From NCBI RefSeq assembly GCF_905147365.1, contig NC_056407.1, positions 10,930,001-10,994,000 on the forward strand: DNA of 64,000 bases. Reading direction: 5' to 3'. The position numbers and the translations under genes were made by a program. Shown one piece after another: positions 51,927 through 63,405 of this stretch (position 1 is its first letter; each line of letters opens with the position of its first letter). The stretch comes from Aricia agestis (taxonomy: Eukaryota > Arthropoda > Insecta > Lepidoptera > Lycaenidae). Below the pieces are notes generated by a model. The model saw nothing but the letters and a program-made list of their open reading frames with translations. It had not been told where the DNA came from and did not search any database.

Positions 51927-52205
51927 TTATAACTTATAATAACCATAAAACTTATAAATAAGGCATTGAATCAGTTTGAGAGCTGTTTTTTTCACAATGT
52001 TTAAAAAAAGTACTGTCAATGACACTGTCATATCTAACGACATAAGTGAACAACCAACTAGTATACTAGCCAGTGCCACAAGAAGTCTTGGTAGCCAATC
52101 AAATTTCGTCAAATGTTGCCAGCAGGTCCAGCAGGCCCTTACCAGGCCAGTCGTAATGTAGTCAGCAATTGTACTGTTCAAATTTCGGAACACAGCTGCT
52201 GTCAA
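51927..52205 (-). CDS. Unassigned short frame, possibly membrane peptide
   Basis: A 92-codon minus-strand frame with a hydrophobic stretch WLPRLLVALASILVGCSL and further LTVLFLNIVKK. It overlaps a 54-codon plus-strand frame from ATG at 51997 (MFKKSTVNDTVISNDISEQP). Only one can be real, and neither is recognised. The plus frame lies 370 bp upstream of the PAQR3 start and could be an upstream frame or a leader exon of that gene. Confidence 0.2.
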   Translation of the reverse strand: MTAAVFRNLNSTIADYITTGLVRACWTCWQHLTKFDWLPRLLVALASILVGCSLMSLDMTVSLTVLFLNIVKKTALKLIQCLIYKFYGYYKL

Positions 52206-52530
52206 ATGTCAATTGTCATTTGTCAAACTACAGCTGTATTCTGTCACCTGAGGGCCGTGGCCTGTGAAACAGATTTTGAAAGTTTAAATAAAATCTACAG
52301 TTCCCGAGACGCGAGTTGGGGAAGGTGGTGTAGTGTGCAAAATTGCAGTGTAAAAGTGTATACTGTTTGCTAATATTCGTCAACAAGGCGAAGAGCAATA
52401 CAGTTTAAAAATAAAACGTGTTTCCTTTGTATTCACCTACTAATGTTTTGAAAGTATTGTTGTGGATGTAGCTCAATATCAAACCTGTGATATATTAATT
52501 AGGCATCATTTTTCAAATAACGAAATAAAA
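52206..52530 (+). promoter_or_regulatory. Likely 5' leader of the PAQR3 gene
   Basis: A moderately GC-richer stretch ('cctgagggccgtggcctgtg', 'gacgcgagttggggaagg') precedes the ATG at 52531, with several short frames and no repeat. The start context is 'aaaaATGA'. I cannot place a transcription start. Confidence 0.35.
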
Positions 52531-55500
52531 ATGACTCTAACTATGACGAAAAAAGTTAGCGAGTGTCAAGAGGAAACAGTGCAATTCATGCCAATAGAAA
52601 AGGTAAATTTTGGTAAATAATAGGTGTTTTTTTGCATGTTCATTATAACAAAAACTTACAGTCAAATGTTGAACCGTTTTGGATGTTTGTTAAAACCTAA
52701 AGATTGCTGGTAGTTACTAGTATTATATTTAATTTTATTGTTCAAAAATTTGTTCGGGTATTAATGAATAGTACTTGGATATTTTATTGCCGTAACTAGT
52801 ACTCTTTTTTATTCTTAATGAGTCATTATATATATAGTTTTTAAATAACTCAATACTTAATAAAATGTTTTAATATAATTCAGATACAAGATAATGAATG
52901 CTGTGGAAACACATTATTAAGACGAGGTAAAAAATTACAAGAGAACAATAATGTGACCAAGGAGGACATTGAATATTTGAATTATAGGCAATTGTTAAAA
53001 TATGAGGAAGCCCCAGAATACATAAAACATAACCCATACATAAGAGATGGATATAGAAAACTGTTACCTACAAGATTATGTTGGGAAAGGTATTGTTTAT
53101 TTTTTTAGTTTTATTTTGTTGGTAGACTAATACTATTATTAATTTGGTTCCAAAGAAGAAACTTATGAGTAAAAAAGTAAATATGTAGCTCTAAAATAAA
53201 TATTGGAATTATCCGAGTTATTAAGAGTCCGGTGCCATCAAAATTCTCATACAAATACTATACCAAGATCATTTCCCATACGAGAATATTTACCATATTT
53301 GAGTTATTATTCAGCTAATGGAGGAATAAGAATAAGGAAATGATCTTGGAAAGACATTTGTATGAGAATTTCGAGGACTATTAAGCTTTAGGAAATATAT
53401 GGTAAATTTTATTTTGAAAACTGAATCTCTTTTGGGTGATTCCATGAATCTAAATGAAAGAAAAGTCACTTTTGTAGTGAGCTATTAAAACATTCATTAT
53501 TTACTATGAAATTTCACATTTGAAGACATTATGGGATTGATAATATATGTACTTGATATCTATGCTTTTTAGTATATTCTGGTGGACAAATGAAACAATG
53601 AATATCTGGACACATATATTTGGATTCTTTCTCCTGCTCTCCCTCACAATCAATGATCTAGCTATCATCAACATTCATGCAACATTGACAGACAGGACTG
53701 TCGCTGCAATACTGTTCTCGTGTTTTCTGGTAAGTCTCTTTTAATTAAGATTTAATTTTAAAACTTGAGGAATGTGAATTATTAAGTTTATTAAATGTTT
53801 TTAATATTGAGAGTTATTATAAATTATTATCATTATTAAATGTTTTTAAATGCTAAGCTGGGCTATTTATCTTCTTATATAGAGATTCTTCAATAAGGGT
53901 TGCCAGTCCAGTATATTATGTTACAGCCTAAAAAACAATCTTATGACTACTCATATTCCCACACTAGGCAAACATACTAATTTATTTGACTGAAGTATAC
54001 TAACAAACTGGTCTGGGAAAAGATGGCGCGATGAGCTGGAGGGGTACTAATCTAGGAGAATAACTTGCTATAATATCAAATTTGGAAGATTTAAAAGTCT
54101 ACAACTTTGGAAGTGATTAACTACATTCCCATTATTGACTGTACAAAAAAGTAATTGCCGATAACATTATGTATTGCGAAAACCCACTGTTTGCCATTGG
54201 CCGGCGAGACTCGACGTCTGTACTCGTTTTATCTCACCATAAAGTGAAAGTGATGTCAGTATGTAAAAATAATAAATAACTTGTACGAGGGACACTCACT
54301 CTTTATAGACAAAAGTTACACTATTTCTTCTTTTGCTGCCATGTCGAGAAAATAAAATAATACGCCAAATTTTCCTAATAAGTTTTTTTTATTGCATTTC
54401 ATGATCTTTCAGTAAGACATTATTTTTGACTTTTGTGTAAAATTTTTAACTCGCAAAAATATGGTTAATTAGTATAGTAAAAATACTGTTTTCCCCCACT
54501 AAATTAAGGAATAAGGTCTTGCGTTATGACGTTATACATAGAGGGAACGAAATATAAACATTGCTTTTGGTAGATGGCACATAATTACTGTTATGCAAAC
54601 CCAACAGCGAATAAGCGAAAGCAAGGCTAGTCCGCGATTCCATAAACTTGCTGTTTTGGCTCAGTAAAATATTACTGGGGAAATACTTTTTTTTATGAAA
54701 TAAGGGGCAAACGAGCAAACGGGTCACCTGATGGATAGCAAACCAAAGTCGCGCAATTGAGGCTGTGCAGTATTCGTAATATGTAATATGTATTAGCCAT
54801 TAGTTTTCCAGTAGTTCGTTAATTTCGGTAGTTAGGTACTTATCTAGGTACTATGTTCTAAAACAACTTGTTACTAACTGCGGAATTTTTATTGGTTGCT
54901 GATATCGGTATCGTTACTACAAACTACTGGTTAAATGTCATTGTTTGGAACCTGTTCGTCGTAACGTGTATTGAAGGTATTCAGCGCTCATTACGTCATT
55001 AAGCTGATCTCGACTTTCACTGTCAATGGGCCGTGCTCTCCGGAAGTTATGCTCAAGAGACGCATGAGCACAAATATTACACCGTTCACAATTACTTTGC
55101 CTTCAACAGTATCTTAAAGTCAACGATATAAAGGTTATTCTCAAAGTATCACCGAGTTCATGTCACTCTGAACGCAGTGGACCATGACCCATGGGTCCAA
55201 TTTTCATGTCGCTACGATTGTAGACTCATGAAAATTGGACCTTACTCGCTTTATCACACGTAAGTAATCTTGATGACGTAATGAAATAAACTTTAACTAA
55301 ATATGAAACTTTAAATAATATCACTCTGAACATAGTGGACCAAGTCCCATGGGTTCAATTTTCATACATCGAATGTCGCTACGAGTGTATGCTGTCTTAC
55401 CTGCCTTGTCACACGCAAGTAAGACAACTGGATAATATCAAACTTCAAAGCAATATTTCAAGGTATACCTACCTAAGAATCCCGTCCGTGTTATTCAACG

Positions 55501-57831
55501 AACATCGATATTAATTTTGTGACGTTAATGATACCTAACTCGGAAATTACAAGTTGGAATTATGTTATGTTATAATATTATAAACAAGTCCTTGAACATT
55601 TTGCATATTTAATTTGCTGATGGTTTGCTAAAGCGTACGAAAATCTGTCATGACTTGACTGTGACTTGGGGTATAATGAACTTTGTTACAACGTTAATTC
55701 TACCTGCACAATTTGCAGACTGTATATTTAAACTCATATTTTAAAGGACGACTAAAACTTTACTTTCATTCATGTACTATTGTAATTGTTTATATTATAT
55801 GAAATTAACGAATAATCTATACTAATATTTATATTATAATTCTGCAGAGTTTGTTTGTTTGTTTGTTTGAACGCGCTAATCTCAGGAACTACTGGTCTGA
55901 TTAAAAAAAATTCTTTTACTGTTGGATAGCCCATTGATCGAGGAAGGCTATAGGCTATATTTTATCACGCTACGACTAATAGGAGCGAAGAAATACAGGA
56001 AAATGTGGAAAAAACGGGGGAAATTATATGAAAGGGCTTATTTGAACGCCTAATCTCAGGAACTGCTGGTCCGATTTGAAAAACCTTTCAGTGTTAGATA
56101 GCCCATTGATTGAGGAAGGCTATAGGCTATATTTTATTACGCTAAAAGTAATAGTAGCGAGTAAATAGAGGAAAATGTGGTAAAAACGGGGGAAATTATA
56201 TGAAAGGGCTTATTTGAACGCGCTAATCTCAGGAACTACTGGTCCGATTTGAAAAATTATTTCAGTGTTAGATAGCCCATTTATCGAGAAAAACTATAAG
56301 CTATATTTTATCCCGCTAAGACTAATAGGAGCTAAGAAGTAGAGGAAAATGTGGAAAAAAACGTGGGAAATTATATGAAAGGGCTTATTTGAACGCGCTA
56401 ATTTTAGGAACTACTGGTCCGATTTGAAAAATTCTTTCAGTGTTAGATAGCCCATTCATCGAGGAAGGCTATAGGCTATATTTTATCACGGTTAGACTAA
56501 TAAGAGCAAAGAAATGGAGGAAAATGTGAAAAAAAACGGAGGGAAATTATTTGAAATTGCTTATTATCTTAAGAACTACTGGAGAAATTTTTATGTTATT
56601 TGGCAAACATGAAGAATAGACCACGTGAAGGGACAAAGGCTATTTTTTGCGGAAAAATGTACGGTTACGTGAAATTCCTAAATTACGCAAGCAAAGCCGC
56701 GCGGAACATCTATATATAATAAAATCGTAGGAAATTCAATTCTGTACATTGAATATTTTTGTACAATAAATAATACATGCCTATGTGATCTACTATGCTA
56801 ACGCGGACGAAGTCGCGGGCAACAGCTAGTACATCATATTATGTTACTTATGTAAGTAGTTAACAAATTACAACAAAATATTTGTCAAGTACTATTTTAT
56901 AAGCAACTGCCTGTACAAGGTGCTGAGTTTGTATATTTATACTATACTTGGATGCTAATAAAGTCTTTGAATCTTTGAAAGTCTTTGAATCTTACTAATG
57001 TCTATTTCATTGACTAAAGTGATCAGAAATGCTTACCCTATAAAATCAGCTAAAACCCCGGAACTCGGAAGCTTTGCTTAAAAGAAATCGCAATCTGATC
57101 GAATCAAGTAAATAGTTCTACTTTTTGAAAAAGGCTAACTTTCATCTTAGTTAAAGCAAACTTTGCAATTTTTTTTTATGAAAGAAAGGGGCAAACGAGC
57201 ACACGGGTCACCTGATGGAAAGCAACTTCCGTCGCCCATGGACACTCGTAGCATCAGAAGAGCTGCAGGTGCGTTGCCGGCCTTTTAAGAGGGAATAGGG
57301 TAATAGGGGAGGGTAGGGATGGGAAGGGAAGGGAATAGGGGAGGATAGGGAAGGGAATTGGGCCTCCGGTAAACTCACTCACTCGGCGAAACACAGCACA
57401 AGCGCTGTTTCACGCCGGTTTTCTGTGAGAACGTGGTATTTATCCGGTCGAGCCGGCCCATTCGTGCCGAAGCATGGCTCTCCCACGTATAAACATTTTG
57501 CAAACATTTTAAAGTTTATGCAGTCAATATTACGCAGGGCTTTCTGTTTAGTGCCTGATAAGGTTCTTTAGATTTAAAGATTATTTTCTAGGCATCTATT
57601 TAATGACGTTACTAAAGCCCTTTTTGATTCATCTCTCTAGGCAAAGAAAAAATGTCCTTTAACTAGTATTTTTTTCAGGTATGCATGGCACTTTCGGCGC
57701 TATACCACACCTTCTCCTGCCGATCTGAACACGACTACAACACATTCCTCATGTACGATCTTTTCGGCATCGCTCTATCTCTCCTGGCGATCTACACCTC
57801 TGGCGTCTATTACGCATTCTGGTGTCACCAC
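52531..57831 (+). CDS. PAQR3: PAQR3-type seven-transmembrane protein, first four coding exons
   Basis: A progestin/adipoQ receptor family protein; vertebrate PAQR3 (RKTG) sits in the Golgi and retains Raf kinases, which is family knowledge and not shown here. Exons in this window: 52531-52602, 52884-53089, 53573-53729, 57679-57831 (588 nt, 196 codons, ending in phase 0 with donor 'cac|gtaagt'). The translation starts MTLTMTKKVSECQEETVQFM. Then come YRQLLKYEEAPEYIKHNPYI (the segment before the first helix), NETMNIWTHIFGFFLLLSLT (family motif and helix 1), SALYHTFSCRSEHDYNTFLM (the Ser..His..Asp motif) and YDLFGIALSLLAIYTSGVYY. The later helices are missing; I could not find their exons before 64000, so the gene probably runs on or its exons are too short for me to see. 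Confidence 0.88.
53219..53385. repeat. Inverted repeat in PAQR3 intron 2
   Basis: 'aaattctcatacaaatacta' plus 'ccaagatcatttcc' are mirrored by 'ggaaatgatcttgg' plus 'acatttgtatgagaattt'. It is probably a small MITE. Confidence 0.7.
54680..54750 (-). repeat. 3' fragment of the SINE-like family (inverted)
   Basis: 'tttttttatgaaataagggg' and 'cgggtcacctgatggatagc' match the end of 11650-11982 on the opposite strand; the rest is lost. Confidence 0.7.
55155..55445. repeat. Two diverged direct repeats
   Basis: 'tcactctgaacgcagtggac' to 'cacacgtaagtaat' (55155-55270) recurs at 55321-55432 with small changes. The first unit also holds a hairpin, 'ggtccaattttcat' and inverse. Unknown family, in PAQR3 intron 3. 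Confidence 0.6.
55812..56830 (+). mobile_element. Helitron-like repeat with ~172-bp internal tandem units
   Basis: It starts 'aatctatactaatatttata' with a (GTTT)n tract and ends 'acgcggacgaagtcgcgggc' plus 'aacagctagt', as other copies in the window do. Inside, the unit 'gaacgcgctaatctcaggaa' ... 'gaaattatatgaaagggctt' repeats about four times (starts near 55869, 56044, 56215, 56389) with a partial fifth. No helicase or Rep frame is present. In PAQR3 intron 3. Confidence 0.7.
57171..57490 (-). repeat. SINE-like element, inverted copy
   Basis: Full-length relative of 11650-11982 on the minus strand, with its A-tail at 57171-57181 and its 5' end 'gagccatgcttcggc' near 57480. It lies 190 bp upstream of PAQR3 exon 4. 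Confidence 0.75.
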
Positions 57832-58015
57832 GTAAGTGCCTTGAATTTATATTACCTAATCCTATTTTTTAATGGGTGGTCTAGTTTGTATTCAACTTAA
57901 CTATGGACATTATGAAGACAAAGAAACTGGTATGGATACGTCATTATATTTTAACGTATATGACGTTCGAAACTCCGTTGTGAGTTGTGACGTAATATAA
58001 TTGATAATGTAATAT

Positions 58016-58229
58016 AGGGTGAACATGACTAGTGATTGGACAGTTCTAGTCATTGGACAGAGTACAAAAACACTATTTATTAAGGTTGCTTTAATAACTA
58101 CCTGTTTTTTTTTAAAACCAGGCGTTCTTTTACTTTAAAAACAGGCAATTTTTAAAGCAACATTAATAAATATTGTGTTTTTGTGCTTTTTCCAATGACT
58201 GGTACTGTCCAATCTACTAGTAATTTACC
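58016..58229. repeat. MITE with TAGGGTGAACATGACTAGT ends
   Basis: The left end 'gggtgaacatgactagtgat' mirrors 'ctactagtaatttaccc'; further inside, 'cactatttattaaggttgct' mirrors 'aaagcaacattaataaatat'. About 214 bp, TA-flanked. Confidence 0.7.
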
Positions 58230-58417
58230 CTAATGATAAAATGACGTGTATAATTCGTTAATCGCGCAGAAGCCGAACATTTTTCCGGAATAAAATTTAT
58301 CTTAATTCCTTTCCCGCCTCTCGACGTATCTCAATATCAAACATCTAAGTTGGTTCAACCGTAAAGCGAAAAGATATAACAGGCAGACAGTCATACTTTC
58401 GCAATTTATAATATAAG

Positions 58418-58638
58418 CACAATATATATTATATTAGTAGTACCAACAGAATTCCCACTTGTGCAACCCGTTTAAAAAAATAACAACTCATGCTACGATA
58501 CTATATAGTTCAAATTCCGACCGCGCAGTGCTAAGTGACTACAATTATTATTATATTTGCCTACATCTGTTTTGCCTAGATCTGCCCCTTTAAAGGGGTA
58601 CTTACAGTTCGATACCTAAACGCGCGAGTGGGACAGGC
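58418..58638. mobile_element. Short relative of the hAT-like element
   Basis: It matches both ends of 25949-26641 ('agtagtaccaacagaa', 'tcaaattccgaccgcgcagt'; right 'acttacagttcgatacct', 'gtgggacaggcct'), with about 470 bp missing in the middle. The flanking octamers 'aatataag' and 'gatattag' agree at 6 of 8 bases, compatible with a decayed 8-bp duplication. Confidence 0.65.
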
Positions 58639-58649
58639 CTGATATTAGT

Positions 58650-59744
58650 AAGGAATCTAGCATATCAAACTCAACTTGTAATAATTACTCGACTTAGAAA
58701 TAGTGCTAAATATGCCAGATATTTGCTAATAACAACTCCATGTGTCGTTGACGTAAGGTGAACGTTGTGTACGAGAGTAAATAGTAGAGTACCTCCAAAT
58801 TCCAAAATAGGTAAGTAAATAAAATTATCACTTTAAACCAGTTTCTCTATATTGTGCTTTAAACATTAGTCATTACTCATTACTTGTACCGAATATATTT
58901 TAGGTATCTAGTAAAATTTTAAATTTAAACCTGTTTTCCAGTGGTATTAAAATTTTTCAAACTGCTTAGAGGCTAGAGCTTATACGTGCGTTTTTAATTA
59001 ATTTGTTACGACTTACGACATTTCATTTCGTGATTCACCTGTTCACCAATTTAGTAGCAAACAGTGCCTAAAATAATTAAATCTTTAATTGTAATACATT
59101 TATTTAATAACTATGAATATTTAAATCTCTGACTTTTTAGCTTACCGTTAACCGTTATCGTAGACAATATTTTGTAAATAAAAGTATCTTGTAGAGTCTT
59201 GGAGCTCTTTGAATCGATATTCCATATCAATTATAAATTATTTATATCTTTATATCAAATTAATGATACATTCCAAGGTCCAATATCGATTATTATGAAA
59301 TCGTGATATTATTCAATCAAGAAGTCACGTCAAAGAAATGGCAGCGACTCATCGCATCTCAAGGCGACGAGTTACTTCCTACATGTGATTATAATATAAT
59401 ATTATAATATTGCGTAGTTAAACCTTTGATAAACAACTTAATTACAACTTTCTATTTTCTAATTATACATTTTCATGTTTTTATTTTTTATAAAAACCTT
59501 AGAATTTAACTACTGTATGCAGAGATCAATAGGAATTATTTCGGCAACAGTGGCGTATCAAGATTAAGGAGGCCCGTATCAGTTTTTTTAGTCTTCCATC
59601 CTTCTTAGCAAAGATCTTTCATTTATCGATTTTTTCAATCAATATAATAAAGGAAATTATTACTAGCCAATGTTAATCTTGTTTTCTGATAAAATAAAAA
59701 CATTGCAATAAATATATCTTTTTGTTTTTATAAAACTAAAATAA
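58650..59744. other. Unassigned PAQR3 intron or flank
   Basis: AT-rich sequence. No exon continuing PAQR3 could be recognised by its expected content, and no repeat boundary is clear. Confidence 0.4.
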
Positions 59745-59960
59745 TTTAATCAAATCAAATCAAAAATATTTTTATTCGGAGTAATTTTTTTACAAAAACT
59801 TTACCGAACGTCGATACTACGGTGCCTACCACCGGTTCAGGAACTAACCCGGCGAGAAGAACCGGCGTAAGAAACTCGCACAAATACAATGAAACAAAGG
59901 AAATCACATGAAAAACAAGTGATGTTCGGAATGAACCATTTTTAATCAACAATTAACTTA
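59745..59960 (-). repeat. 3' end of a lepidopteran non-LTR or SINE element
   Basis: 'gtgcctaccaccggttcagg' and 'gcgagaagaaccggcgtaag', with a (CAAAT)n-like tail at the left, are sequences I associate with 3' ends of common lepidopteran retroelements. The minus-strand frame here is part of this repeat. Confidence 0.5.
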
Positions 59961-60598
59961 ACCTTTAGGAGAGTTCAAAGCCGCCCATACCTTATTATCA
60001 TAACAAGTAAGTAATGCGGAAATAAAACGGATGTTTATTTTTTAGTATTTTGTAGCAGAAACAGAATTTACCTATTAACTTCCTTATGACAGATATTAAA
60101 ATAATATTAGCTCCGTACTGCTTCCGTTTAATAAATATCTAGTTATTAAGCGCTATGCGGATTAGAAAGAAAGACTTAAGTAAGTACACTGTACATAGAG
60201 ATATTGAGTATTCGCTATAAATATGGTAAAAAGTACGTTGTAGCTACCAAATTATTATATTTTGCATAACTGCGTGAAATAATTTGCATATTTTTTTTTT
60301 ATTTATCACGTATTTATTCGCCGTGAAAACATAAACACACTATGCTGCCCAAGAAAATAATTTTACTTGAGAAATATTAAGCTATTATAAAAATCTAGAG
60401 ACAGGGATTGGATTTTTTCGATTGATTAGAATTTGATCCAAGTCCCAACTACTATAACTATTATAGTACGGCATTGGCATGCAAGTAGATGTTACGGCGT
60501 AGGACTATATTTAATAGATATAAAATACGTTGAGTATACTTAAACAGAATTGGGCGAATGTAGGAGTATGAAATTAGACACAGTCACAGTTTATGTAT

Positions 60599-60653
60599 TA
60601 ACTTTCGTCATACCGTATGACGAATTTTTCATATTTCCGTATGACGAAAGTTA
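60599..60653. repeat. Hairpin with two CGTATGACG blocks
   Basis: The outer arms 'ttaactttcgtcat' and 'atgacgaaagttaa' are exact inverses, and 'ccgtatgacga' occurs twice between them. Small MITE-like structure. Confidence 0.7.
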
Positions 60654-61204
60654 ATTTTTTTTTTAAAGTAATTTAAATTCATACTATTTTACTCAACCAT
60701 GATTTGGTGTATTTTACGTTGAGTTATATGTTCGGAAATTTATTATCAACATTTCACAGACGTCATGCAATCAGGGCCGGTTTCAGCACTCCCAGCGCAA
60801 TGGGCAAGATTCCTTCGGCGCCCAGGGTGCCGGTAGTGCTAAAATAAAGGCGGCGTCCTTTTTGTTTGCTTTCAGCGCCCCTTTTTATCTGGCACCCTGG
60901 GCGGTCGCCCAGCGTCGCCCCCTAACCTAACGCCGCTACTGTATGCAATTATTAAAGATGACGAAATAATTTCGACCACAGGACCACCTCGAGTTAGTAC
61001 TTAGTAAAGAAACATATTTTTCACCTATATTTTATGCATCTAAGTGAACTCGTGCGAGACAACATTCCGCGTATGTAGAGTGTGACGAGTATATATGTAT
61101 AATATGGTGCAATTACATGGTTTCTTCTGCGTTTCTACATATTCAAGTATATTATGTAGAAAATTTCAATGTTACCCATCCCCTTCTAATCTATAAGTAC
61201 TAAT

Positions 61205-61290
61205 ATTATAAAGAGGAAGAGTTTGTTTGTTTGTTTGAACGCGCTAATCTCAGGAACTACTAGTCCGATTTAAATAAACTGATTCTGATG
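61205..61290 (+). repeat. Truncated copy of the GAACGCGCTAATCTCAGG repeat
   Basis: 'tactaatattataaagagga', a (GTTT)n tract and 'gaacgcgctaatctcaggaa' match the start and first unit of 55812-56830; the remainder is absent. Confidence 0.65.
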
Positions 61291-61409
61291 ATCTATTTTT
61301 TGCTAACTTGACAGGTAATAATAAATAAATAACAATAGAAAGCTAAAAAATAAACATGTTTATATGAGCTCTTATACAATCCAACAAACAGACATATTAT
61401 GTTTTAGCC

Positions 61410-61605
61410 GAGTGCTTTGTAAATTATCAAAATATACTCATCATGTTTTCACTTCCCGAGCAATATAGAATGAATGTTTGTAGTGAGATAGCCGCACGCA
61501 AGCAAAAGTTATGGTCTTATTGCCAAGTGAAAGGAAACTCTCTGACGTCTTATTTTGATCAACTGAGGACTAATTTATCTTACATTTCGTTAACATTAAA
61601 GGTTA
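61410..61605 (+). CDS. Unassigned exon-like open frame
   Basis: After 'tattatgttttag' at about 61406-61407 an open frame reads ECFVNYQNILIMFSLPEQYR, then MNVCSEIAARKQKLWSYCQV and KGNSLTSYFDQLRTNLSY, to a possible donor 'taaag|gttaaa' near 61602. The residue mix looks protein-like, but it does not match the expected next part of PAQR3 and I do not recognise it. It could be an exon of another gene, or part of a repeat with no other copy here. Confidence 0.25.
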
Positions 61606-61639
61606 AAAGTAATAAGCATTATAATTATTAAGTATTAAC

Positions 61640-63189
61640 TAAATCATGTTTTATTTGCACATTAACATTGAGAACTTTATGTGGAAGATGGGTTTTAAGT
61701 AGGCAAATGTTATCAAACTTAAGTGCATTTAAACTACTTTCTAAAGTGACCTGCAAAATGACTAACCTGTAGTTACTTTTCTTTGCTTTGATATTTTCTG
61801 AAGCGTGCTATTTGCTAGTTTACTCATTGCTACGTATTGATTTTACCGTTGTCCGTTACCTGTAAATTCTAGTGTTTAAGTTCCGTTAAAGCGCCTAGGA
61901 TTCAGTCATGATCTAGATTCTAGCACGACTGTATCTACACACCAATCATCGTCTATGACTCCACATAAATTTATGTTTCCCTGTAAAATAAAAAAAATCG
62001 GCCAAGTACGAGTCGGACGAAGGGTTCCTTACTGTTATAGAGCAAACATAGACCATTTATTGTGTTTTTGTATGGGAGCCCCTTATTAGACCTGTTTTCG
62101 TATAAAGGGAACTAAAAACTATAATCGAACTAGAAACTGTAATCTAGCCCAAACACAAAATTGCAGTTACAGTATTGGATGCTTAAAGAACTTGATAAAA
62201 TGTAATGCAAAATTACGGGTAATTAGCGTTATTTGTAGAGGCACTGAAAATACTTCTGGAACCTTCCTTGTCCATTGGAACGTGTAAAAATCGGCCTGCG
62301 ATTGCTAATCAAATATTTGTAAAGCGTCCTCAATCGGTTTGACGATTCATTTCACTCGCTATTGGTACCGTAGTGTTGCAACTTCGTTATTGACCTTCGT
62401 ATGCTGATGCGTATGCGCAACAGAACCAGTTTGATAACTAAGCCCTAATTTCTTTCAAACTATTCCTTCCAATGTTTAATGCGCAACGGAAGCTACCAGT
62501 TTGTCCAGCCCTTCCAACGATTAGTCAAATGTCACTTTCGTTTTCTTCATTCTTATAGCTGTGGCTTGTGATCTGCGGTTAAACATTAATGACAATAACA
62601 TTGCCTTTGAAATATCTTAAAGTAGGTTTTGGTGTCTACAGCCAAACCAACTTAAAACGAATAACTCATCCAATGTCCGTGTATTTGTTTTGATACCAAG
62701 GAAAAGCCTTTTGAGAGAAAAACAGAGCAACTTAAGGTAAATGTATCATTACTTAGTTGTAAGTAAACAATGTCATAGACATTAGTATCAAAAACTCTCA
62801 AAGGTGATTAATTATCATACAAATTTTACTGTCCTAAAGTCCACAAAAGTTCAATAACATTGGGAAAGTTCAAAAGTCTATGTCCTTCATAATTATTATG
62901 GATATAGCAATCCATGACACCGCTTCTAGATATGTTATTATCTAGGTAACAGCAAAAACTTGCTAAAATTGTAATTTTATGCATAAGTACTTAATATTTA
63001 TCTTAAATAAATAATGAAGTCAGGTTACACCACCGGTTTAACGACCATCTACGGAAGTTTGTATATTTTCCATAATTGTTTTATGACTCAATGCTTTGAA
63101 TCAGATAATATCGTACAAAAATGTACGTTTCCGTATACTATATTATTATATGAACAACAGAGTTAAGTATCTATACTTAATTAAATCCC
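61640..63189. other. Unassigned AT-rich sequence
   Basis: No gene or repeat is recognised except a scrap near 62002-62030 ('cggccaagtacgagtcggac') that resembles the end of the repeat at 18118-19275. Confidence 0.4.
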
Positions 63190-63405
63190 AAATCCCCAAG
63201 CCCTTACACAATTTCCTTCCCTACCCTCCCCTATTCCCTTCCCTTCCCAACCCTACCCTCCCCTATTACCCTATTCTCTCTTGAAAGGCCGGCAACGCAC
63301 CTGCAGCTCTTCTGATGCTGCGAGTGTCCATGGGCGACGGAAGTTGCTTTCCATCAGGTGACCCTTTTGCTCGTTTGCCCCCTTATTTCATAAAAAAAAA
63401 ACCTT
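63190..63405 (+). repeat. 5'-truncated copy of the SINE-like family
   Basis: It begins in the CCCTTCC-rich middle and runs to 'gctcgtttgcccccttattt' plus an A-tract; the GC-rich 5' third is absent. Confidence 0.7.
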
